Source: Phellopilus nigrolimitatus
Taxonomy: Eukaryota > Basidiomycota > Agaricomycetes > Hymenochaetales > Hymenochaetaceae
NCBI GenBank assembly: GCA_021029095.1
Contig: JAJOHG010000028.1
Coordinates: forward strand, 342,924 to 406,923
Direction of reading: 5' to 3'
Length of the DNA: 64,000 nucleotides
Positions within the stretch are counted from its first letter, which is position 1. Every line of letters starts with the position of its first letter. The position numbers and the translations under genes were made by a program. Shown one piece after another: positions 56,600 through 64,000 of this stretch. The notes under the pieces were generated by a model. That model did not search any database, was not told where the DNA came from, and was given only the letters and a program-made list of their open reading frames with translations.

Positions 56600-57984
56600 C
56601 TAGCACGTCCAAGAGCTCTGCGACATAGAAAGAAAAGACAGTGAAGAAAGAAAACTCAAATCAGGATCACCGTTGTCGGAGGAAAGACGAGGTGCATAAA
56701 AGAAGAGACGTACGTCTTTAGTGCCCTGAGCGAAAGTGTCATGGTACGCAGGCATGTTCCCGAGGCACTCGGCGACAGTAACGAAATTGTAGCCCTTCGC
56801 CTTCAGGGTCTTGATTGCGAATGGCAAAACCTGCTCGCTGTTTGGGATGAAAGCATGTGGAGTCAGTTCAAATCCGTACTTAGGTCTGGATGTATTTGTA
56901 TCCCAAGAAGTACGGGCTGAAGAAAAGGAGAAGTAGCTGATACGCACGCAGTCGTCTGGTACGTCTCGTGGTTCAGCGGCAGGATGTTGTTTGGGTGTTG
57001 GTTCGCAAGGTCGGTGTAGAGCTGTTCGCTCTGCTGGACGGAAGCGCCAACAGAGTCCTGCGAATCGAAGTCCCAGAGGACGAGCGACTGGTTGCGGATC
57101 GCCGCTGCCGAGCGCACGAGGTCGTTGTAGTTCCCGTAGGGCGGGCGCATCCACGCGGGCGACGCGCCGATGATGCGCTCGAGTGCAAGCTCGACCTTCC
57201 ACATCTGGTCGTGGACTAACATCCCAATGGAGAAGAGAAAACGAAAACGAGAACGAAATTCCGAGTCAGTGATGGAATGAAACAGGTTTCATACATGTGA
57301 AATCGGGATGACGGAAAGGGGATCGGCGAAATTCGGGGAAGAATCTGAGATACGTACTGTCGTCCCAGGACAGCGTAGTGAGATCAAGATGTGCCCATGT
57401 GTGACTTCCGATCAAGTGCCCGGAGGCGTACGCGTGGCGAAGCGAGGCAATTGTGCTGTCATCGTAAATGCAATCATCTGCAGAGCACAGCATTATTGTT
57501 CACGGTCGACGCAGAATTAGTAAAGTGGAACTGTCTAATTCTGAACGGAGCACTGACAATTGTTACCATTCACGAAGAATGTGCCCTTGATGTTGTTCTG
57601 GTCGAGGAGGTCGACGATGCCTAAGCGAGAATGCGGTCAGAGACGGGTGGCACAAATCGGATGTTCGCCACTTACCATCCTCGTATATGTACGGGCCATC
57701 GTCAAACGTCAGAGCCACCTATATCCATCCATAGAATTAAATTTCAATCTTCGAGGAAAGAAAAAAGGGATATGCACGGTGTTGGGCTACAAAACAGGAA
57801 CGCATCATTAACCAATAAAGGAAAAAACGCCGCCCTTACTTACCTCAGTGCACGAGCTGTATACGGCGGCAAGGCCCTGACGCCTAATGAGCTCAATCGC
57901 AGGCTCGGCGTCAGGCGTCGGTGCAGCGACCGTTATCCGTGCGGCGACGAGGGCGGCGAGAACGAAACTGAAGCTACCGAACAT
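56600..57984 (-). CDS. Chitin deacetylase (polysaccharide deacetylase, CE4)
   Basis: Seven minus-strand exons (57984-57844, 57718-57676, 57620-57567, 57477-57358, 57215-56948, 56837-56714, 56617-56600) give 255 residues. A signal peptide (MFGSFSFVLAALVAARITVAA) is followed by the NodB domain: motif 1 ALTFDDGPY with the catalytic base and metal Asp, motif 2 SHTWAHLDL with both metal His, motif 3 RPPYGNYND, motif 4 DFDSQD and motif 5 ILPLNHETY. It ends YNFVTVAECLGN and a short SSWTC tail from an 18-base last exon. Such enzymes remove N-acetyl groups from chitin oligomers in the cell wall or secreted space. All metal ligands are present. The frame stays open upstream of the ATG, but the signal peptide fixes the start. 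Confidence 0.9.
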
Positions 57985-59613
57985 TGTTGGACCTGCTAGT
58001 GAACCCGCGAAACTCGGTGCGTTGGTGTTATAGAGAACGGCGGGGCGCGTGGGCTCGGGTGTGGTAGAGTGTGCGGAAGTCGGTATGGATGGATATGGGT
58101 ATAAACCTGAACAAGATCCGGGATGGGATGTTGTATGGAACAAACGAGCTGAAATCGGGTGGCATTTTATATTCGACCGTGCCGGGGATACTATTGGTAA
58201 TCTGGATCTCGGTGACGATGCCTAAAGCCGAAAGCCCCGTACGCACTAGCTCTAGCGCGCTGGCGGTTCCTGCCGAGCACAGGTCGCACTTGTCGGTCTC
58301 AGAAACGGAAATGCATAGGACGATCTTCATCTTAGACTGGAATCACGCGCGATAGTAATTCCTCCCGCATCAAGCCACAAGGAAGCAATGAAAGTTGTGC
58401 CAAGGAAAAAAGAAATGGAGCGAAGTCATTTCTGTGGAAGCAGCATGTTGCGTACGCCGACGTCGCGCGAGGGATCTCCTATGCACGTGCACCGTCGCGT
58501 TGATCTCTGCGTCAAAAGAAAGAAAGAAAAATCAATCTCACATAGTGCTCGGTCTTGGCTGCTGGACAGATCGAAGCACACACGCAATAGTGCTTTGATT
58601 CAGCTGCCCAGGAAAGTAAGCTTGCGACTAGAATCAAGACAAATCTGCGTTTCAGCTGCACATGGTCGCGAGCAACTTTTCAAAAGTCAAGTCACATGTC
58701 CTGCGTACCGTTTCCCATCCCGACATGCCGACGGCGATTAAGACACCGTCGTGGCTGATACGCCCCTAGACATGCAGAATTTGGCCTGCGATGTTCCGCG
58801 CCAAGACATAAGAGTCAGACGGGCACCGCACGCGTCACAGATTGCATCTACAGCTCGCTGGTACGCGTGCAAACGTTCCTGAAATCCGAGACAACAAAAT
58901 TAGTGAAAGAAAAAAATCAAGATGCACGCGCTCACTTACAAATGTAATAGAATAAAGGCCCTATCCTGATTTAAAGTCGACAGTCCGACCATTGGCGCGA
59001 GATCTGTTTGGAATTGCATCTGAAAATCGCCTGGCGTCGTGAAGCAAGAAAAGAGCGGCAAAAAGTGCTGCCGGAAGGCAAGACACCAGGTTACTCGATT
59101 TGGACGAGCCATCAATGATTTGCATCCAAATCTAGTAATTTGGTGTCAAGGATCAATGTGCGGCAGTACCGGCAGACCTATGTAGGAGCACTTATATTCG
59201 TCGTGGCAATTAGTTGATACTTACAATAAATAAGCATTCTCAGATAATTTAAGTGTCAAAAGGGACGTAGGAAGAGGAAAACACGTCAAATATGGGAGCC
59301 TGTCGTGCAACGTCAATGATCAGAATGAAGATCGTTACAATGAAATGGAAGAGGCCAGTAAGAATGTTGAGAGACAGGACTGCATGTAACTTAAGAAAGG
59401 AGCTGAATGTATGACTTGGGATCCGGGAGCATGGAGCATATAGGAGCATAATTGGGGTTGTCGATGCTTTGGAAACTATGAGGTGCGTGTAGAACATGAA
59501 GAAATAATAAAGAAAGCGTTCTGAAAATTCATGATAAAGCACCGACATCTAGAGTCGTCGCTATCGTCGTGTCATTGCTGTATGAGAACCACATACCACC
59601 ACCATACCACCGT
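57985..59613. other. Chitin deacetylase promoter and intergenic DNA
   Basis: Besides the TATA element at 58164, no gene can be supported over 1.6 kb. A 99-codon hydrophobic frame at 59249-59548 (minus) has no splice or motif support. Confidence 0.5.
58164..58171 (-). promoter_or_regulatory. TATA box of chitin deacetylase
   Basis: Minus-strand TATAAAAT about 180 bases upstream of the ATG at 57984. Confidence 0.4.
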
Positions 59614-60747
59614 CTACTTGCGCAACGACCGCAGATAGCGGAGCACGTCGTCGTAGTCCTCCGCGTTCCACGCGCCGAGCACCGGCTCCCCCTTCGGCTC
59701 CTGCTCCTCGTCGTCCGCCGGGCCGACAGCCCACTCGGCGGGCGGCTCCCAGCGCGATGTGCCGTTCGCTCCCGAGCCTGGAACGCGCGCGGGAAGAGTG
59801 ATGGGGAGACGCGCGTTGACGTCGAGCGCGAGCAGCGCGCCCACCGAGGCGCTCCGCCGCCGGCACACGCGGGCCGTCGAGGCGGACGCCGCGCGGCGCA
59901 GGGAGCCAGACGTCGGCGTCTTGGGCGTGCGCACGACGCCAGCCGCGGACGCCTTGGGCGGGGGGTACATAGGCGCGGAGGAGTCGGGGTACGGATACGC
60001 GGGGAAGACGAGCGCGGGCGGGATGTTCTCGCCGAGCGTGCGAGCGAGTTTCTGGAGCTTCTGGCGGCGATGCGCGGGGACGGCAGCCGCGCGTAGGCGG
60101 AAAGACGGTGTGAGCGGCGTCGGCACTCCAGCGCTCGTAGAGGAAAGTATGGTTGAGCTACTCCGCGAGCGTCTGTGTATGATCGTATTCGTGCACGCGT
60201 GAGACGGTGGTGCGACTGGAGAGACAAGAGACTTCGACTCCGGTTTAATAGGGAGTTGCGAGTCGGCCGTAACAGAGGGAACAGGCTTGACTTTCAGCAC
60301 AAGCGGAGTTGGTGCATTTGCTTTCCGCTGGCGGCCAGACGAGAAGCCTTTGGTCTCGCGAAGAGTGCCCGCGCTCGCCGTCGACGATTGCGTCGACACA
60401 GAAGATAGCGAGGAAGAAGAGAGGTTCGCAGAAGGATTAAGGGAAATCGGTATGTTGAATAGCGACCCGTGCCTACGAGCCGCTTTTGTCTTCAACAGCT
60501 TGGATGCCTGGCTTTTGGACGGAGAAGAGGTGACGCTGCGGCTGCCGGAGCCGAACTTGGGCCCGATGGGGAGCAGCTCGTTGAGGTCGTGGAGCTCATG
60601 CGGCTCCGTGGCATCGAGCAAGATGGGCGTCGTCCCAAGAACCCGTCCGAGCTTGCGCGTCGTGCGAACAAGGCGGGCGCGCTGGAAGGGATCGAGAGTG
60701 TTGAACGTGGGAGGCGGGCAGCAAAAGGGCATCGCAGTCGTGGACAT
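59614..60747 (-). CDS. Conserved disordered basidiomycete-type protein
   Basis: One open frame, 377 residues from ATG at 60747 (MSTTAMPFCCPPP). Mostly Ser/Pro/Arg-rich and disordered. Two similar basic helices stand out: RARLVRTTRKLGRVLGTTP near the N-terminus and HRRQKLQKLARTLGENIPP near residue 225, each followed by a short hydrophobic stretch. The end is acidic then basic (WNAEDYDDVLRYLRSLRK). The very GC-rich frame over more than 1.1 kb and the matching helix pairs support a real gene. I do not recognise the function. Confidence 0.72.
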   Translation of the reverse strand: MSTTAMPFCCPPPTFNTLDPFQRARLVRTTRKLGRVLGTTPILLDATEPHELHDLNELLPIGPKFGSGSRSVTSSPSKSQASKLLKTKAARRHGSLFNIPISLNPSANLSSSSLSSVSTQSSTASAGTLRETKGFSSGRQRKANAPTPLVLKVKPVPSVTADSQLPIKPESKSLVSPVAPPSHACTNTIIHRRSRSSSTILSSTSAGVPTPLTPSFRLRAAAVPAHRRQKLQKLARTLGENIPPALVFPAYPYPDSSAPMYPPPKASAAGVVRTPKTPTSGSLRRAASASTARVCRRRSASVGALLALDVNARLPITLPARVPGSGANGTSRWEPPAEWAVGPADDEEQEPKGEPVLGAWNAEDYDDVLRYLRSLRK

Positions 60748-62733
60748 CTCAGAGGATAGATTAAAGCAGCTGTAGCTCGTCAAGAGGTACAGGTATTATG
60801 GATAAAATTAAGAATAGGAGAGGTGCCTCGCAATGAGGGGATAGTAAGTTACAGCTAGGCGAGGAACAGCGGGTTTTATGGGTCGCTCGCCTTGGCCACA
60901 GAGATCCAGGGATTAACCAACTTTAGCCGGGCGATTGCAAAGTTTTCGAATTCACACGAAAACTCAATTGACTCCTCACAATAAGCTCGGCTGTGAACGG
61001 AAATCAGGCGCGAGCGGTGCTTGTACTCCTGCGCGATGTCTGTTGTTTTCTGTGTCTATTTTCGGCTTTCCGGGTTTGCGAGACGACACGCCTTGATCCA
61101 CGTTTACACTAGACGGACTAGAACTTGAGAGGAAAAAAACAATGGATAGCTTCGCCGGCGAAGTTCGAGGACAAGGCGTTCCAGTTTCGGTAAGGCCAAA
61201 TTGAGCCAAACATCGCGCAGACAGATTTGGAAAGCCCTGTGGCCATTGTGCACGTCGCTCCGCACCAAATAGACATGCGTGGATGATGAAACTATCCAGA
61301 TTACCTTCCATGCTGTGATGTAGCCGAGCCTACGACGCAAAGCATGAACATTGTCAGCAACTTTTTTGAAGCATCAAACTTTTTTATAGCTTCTCCGTCT
61401 TGCGATCTCAGTTCCCCCCGCCGAGCGCCTGATTAACTCGTCGTGCTGGTGACCTGCACTGCAAACCGTGATGGCGATACGGAGGATCGATAACCTCCCC
61501 GCCGTACATGATACTGATCACGCCGGTGCAGAGATGTGCGACATAGGTATGGGGTCAAAATCAATTTAGAAGATAGAGAAGACTTCGAGGAGCACAGATG
61601 TTGCTGCGCACAACAGCAGGAGTGCCTTAGTGATCGCCATTTGTGCGCACGTCGTCGGAGGTGCACAGAGAATCCGACCGGCGGCAAGTAGTATTTGTGT
61701 TCCGAAGCACGGGCTATGTATCCACCGAGGCGATGAAAGTCGGAGAAGTGCGTGTATACCAAATATCGTTTGATTTATGACTCTGCCATCCGTTTTTTCC
61801 TATAGGATGTCTCCTTTTTAGCCCTTGGTCCATTCAGTCTCTAGAAATGGCCATCAGTCTTTATCTCAGCTATACAATCTTACCGACCAGATTGGAGACG
61901 GCCGAACTCTCTTCGCTTCATCACCGCTGTCCTTTCAATTTCGTCATCTGAGCGAAGTCGCCAATACGCGCCGAGATTCATGGGGTTTCTGTTATCAAAG
62001 CGATAGTTATAGATGCTGAGCATGGAAGATGCGAACGTTGGTTATTTGCGGTTGAGGAGATCTTTCAGAACCTCCCAACGAAAATATAGTTTTATAGAGC
62101 TGCGAGCCTAGTCACGCACCAAACCTAAAAACGAGCCAGAAGTTGAATCGTAAGGGACGCCTCAGAACCGCAGCGAAGAAGCAGCACGAAGTCCAGAAAG
62201 TCAGAGCAGGTGTGAGGCTGAAACAGCAACTTTCGAATGTGTTGACAATACGCCCGCGCTAAAATAACAGAACAGGACGCGTCACTGTTAGATTCGCACC
62301 TTGTGAGGTTTGCCAGAGATCATCTTCAGAAAGTAGCTTTACCTATCCAGATTGTCTTCAACTTCTGCAGGTTGCAAGACAGACTAGGGTTGGAACGGAA
62401 CGATCTGTCGGCTTCCCAGAAAAGTAAGGATTACTTCAGCTTATATCCCTGAGTCACAAGCTGTCACACACCTGCCTTCCAGTGTCGATCGCGCATATAC
62501 TTTGCATGTATTCTGCTTCTTAACTTTCTTCGACATCCACCCGAGCTCGTATAATTCTGATTTCTAACACTTTTACATGCATTTAGGAGGTTCGTTTCCT
62601 TTTGATATCTTTTGTGGAACGTCGTTCCGTTCCAACTTTGAATGTCCCTAATCCCGTCACTTGTGGAACGTTCTCGTGGATCACTAAAAGTACATGTGCA
62701 TGTCTCCCTATACTTCGTTCTCCCCGCTTTTGA
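60748..62733. other. Intergenic, no gene seen
   Basis: Almost 2 kb with only short overlapping frames on both strands, none with family motifs or usable splice pairs. The right end is the 3' flank of the aldolase gene. Confidence 0.5.
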
Positions 62734-63836
62734 TTACTTCGCCGAGTATCCACTACCGACGTTCACGTCTGCCCCAGTCGCGCTGGAGATGTGCGCAGCG
62801 TACCCTTGCGAAAGGACGTCCACATCCGTCGCAATACTGATAATGTCAAAGCCCTGCCCTGCGCGCACGCGTGCCTGGTCTCCATTCGTGCCTATTTTTC
62901 AGAACAAGGGATATCAGCAAGAGGGTGTTCAGAAGCGGAAAATATGAACGCGTACAGTATATCGCTGCTTTCTTCCCGTACTTGTGCGAGACTTCGAGCA
63001 CTTTCTGTATCGCATCTTCATGAGCGCTGCTCCCGAAGTCAACGCCGAGGTTTAGGGATAAGTCGAATGGCCTGGTTTCCAAGCATAAGCCGAAGGGGCG
63101 AGGACAAGCGAATGAGATCCACGGACTCACCCGATGAATAGCACACCCAGCCCCTCGACTTGAGCAATCTCTTCGAGATTTGCAACCGCCTCCTTCGTCT
63201 CTATTTGCGCCAGAACCAACTACAACAGGAGTTAAATCTAGCAGCACTCTAAACTCCAGTCATAGATGAAGCACTCACCAGATCCCCCGCGCCCTCTTTA
63301 TACTCCTGCGGCGTGCAGTCCTCCCCAAACGTGGTGAGTGTACATAGGTCCAAACCCCCTGATTCCTTTCGGCGGGTACTGTACGCTTGCAACCGCATCG
63401 CGCGCATCGGCGGCGGTTCGAAGCAGCGGGACCATAAGCCCATGTGCGCCAGCGTCGAGCGCGCGCTTAGCCCACCATGCGCTTGCTTCTGGGACTCGTA
63501 CTAACGGCGAGCGTCCCGCCGCGGAAATGGCGGTTATGTGCGTATACAAATGCGTGTCCTGGGAGTGAAGACATCGTCAGACGAGCGCAGCAGTTCCGTT
63601 GAGATAAAACGCACATTGATATGCCCATGCTCAGCGTCGACTAGGACCCACTAATCGGAAGATATTAATTATGAATTACATCGAGAAATTGAGCGACAGG
63701 CGGTGCTACTACTCACGCTTATACCAGGTGTGCTCGCAATCGTACGCACGATAGAGGCACCAGGAATTGTATTCCAGACACCAAATGCCGTCTTACCCGC
63801 ATCGAGTACCTCCTTGAGCGGGATCTTCATCGGCAT
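62734..63836 (-). CDS. HpcH/HpaI-type aldolase, with an apparent frameshift
   Basis: Minus-strand exons 63836-63717, 63650-63615, 63558-63279, 63219-63131, 63071-62956 and 62891-62734 total about 266 codons, the usual size for this family. These are divalent-metal class II aldolases that split 2-keto-3-deoxy acids such as 4-hydroxy-2-oxoheptanedioate. Motifs: VWNTIPGASIVRTIAS, VLVDAEHGHI, VPLLRTAADARDAV, GIRGFGPMYTHH, then after a frame change FGEDCTPQEYKEGA, AQIETKEAVANLEEIA (metal Glu) and FIGPFDLSLNLG (metal Asp). The third exon is one base off near 63,330, between MYTHH and FGEDC; no GT..AG pair of sensible size removes it. Either an assembly error or a young pseudogene. The 5' flank is cut by the window end. 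Confidence 0.75.
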
Positions 63837-64000
63837 ATTGAGATGTTTGTTCTTTGTATCACTCTGGTGACTAGGTCTCAGATGTTTGGGCAGTGCTGGG
63901 CTTGTCCGTATCAGAGGCGAGTCAGCTTATCTCAATGGAATCTCGAAAGCAGCTATGTAATAACATCACGCACGCATTCAGTCGGCTGTGGTCAAGTGGA
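63837..64000. other. Window end, aldolase upstream region
   Basis: Probable promoter of the aldolase gene; nothing else seen. Confidence 0.4.

Noticed and set aside
59249..59548. 99-codon hydrophobic minus-strand frame
   Set aside because: AT-rich chance frame without motif, splice partners or a second copy.
59529..60227. 232-codon frame and several opposite-strand frames at the 59.6-60.7 kb gene
   Set aside because: Shadows of the very GC-rich 377-residue gene; Arg-rich translations without structure.

Overview
The window looks like a basidiomycete (Agaricomycete-type) nuclear genome. Genes are split by many 45-65 nt GT..AG introns. It carries FunK1 fungal-specific kinases, a two-gene PIF/Harbinger transposon, a CE4 chitin deacetylase and an MFS sugar transporter. 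I cannot name the species. All exon models were built by hand from splice sites and reading frame.

Layout. 1.2-3.1 kb: intact sugar transporter (+). 3.1-4.9 kb: almost empty, with one isolated exon relic. 4.9-22.75 kb: an array of duplicated accessory genes on the + strand: a decayed unidentified segment, an intact zinc-finger gene (7.1-8.45 kb), a dead short FunK1 relic, a full FunK1 kinase (10.3-12.9 kb), two short FunK1-like genes (13.9-16.3 kb), a complete 3,240-bp Harbinger element (16,679-19,918), then another copy of the unidentified segment and of the zinc-finger 5' end. 22.75-55.55 kb: a very large imperfect inverted duplication. Its arms (about 22.75-33.7 and 44.8-55.55 kb) each hold an alpha/beta hydrolase, a head-to-head full FunK1 kinase, a short FunK1-like gene, the unidentified segment and a broken zinc-finger gene. 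The middle holds further FunK1-like copies around two single-copy genes, a hot-dog thioesterase (38.8-39.9 kb) and a secreted histidine-phosphatase-like protein (41.0-41.8 kb). 55.3-64 kb: ordinary single-copy genes: a conserved hypothetical, chitin deacetylase, a disordered conserved protein and an HpcH/HpaI-type aldolase with an apparent frameshift.

The most notable feature is the FunK1 cluster: three full kinases with a readable catalytic loop and DFD motif, plus at least seven short relatives (five intact or nearly so) that lack the N-lobe and have lost the catalytic Asp/Asn. Both forms share the kinase C-lobe and a Cys-rich tail, and six of them share an upstream 16-bp GC-palindrome motif. 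The kinase/pseudokinase pairing, the shared motif and the inverted architecture suggest a fast-evolving, co-regulated family. Its function is not shown by the sequence.
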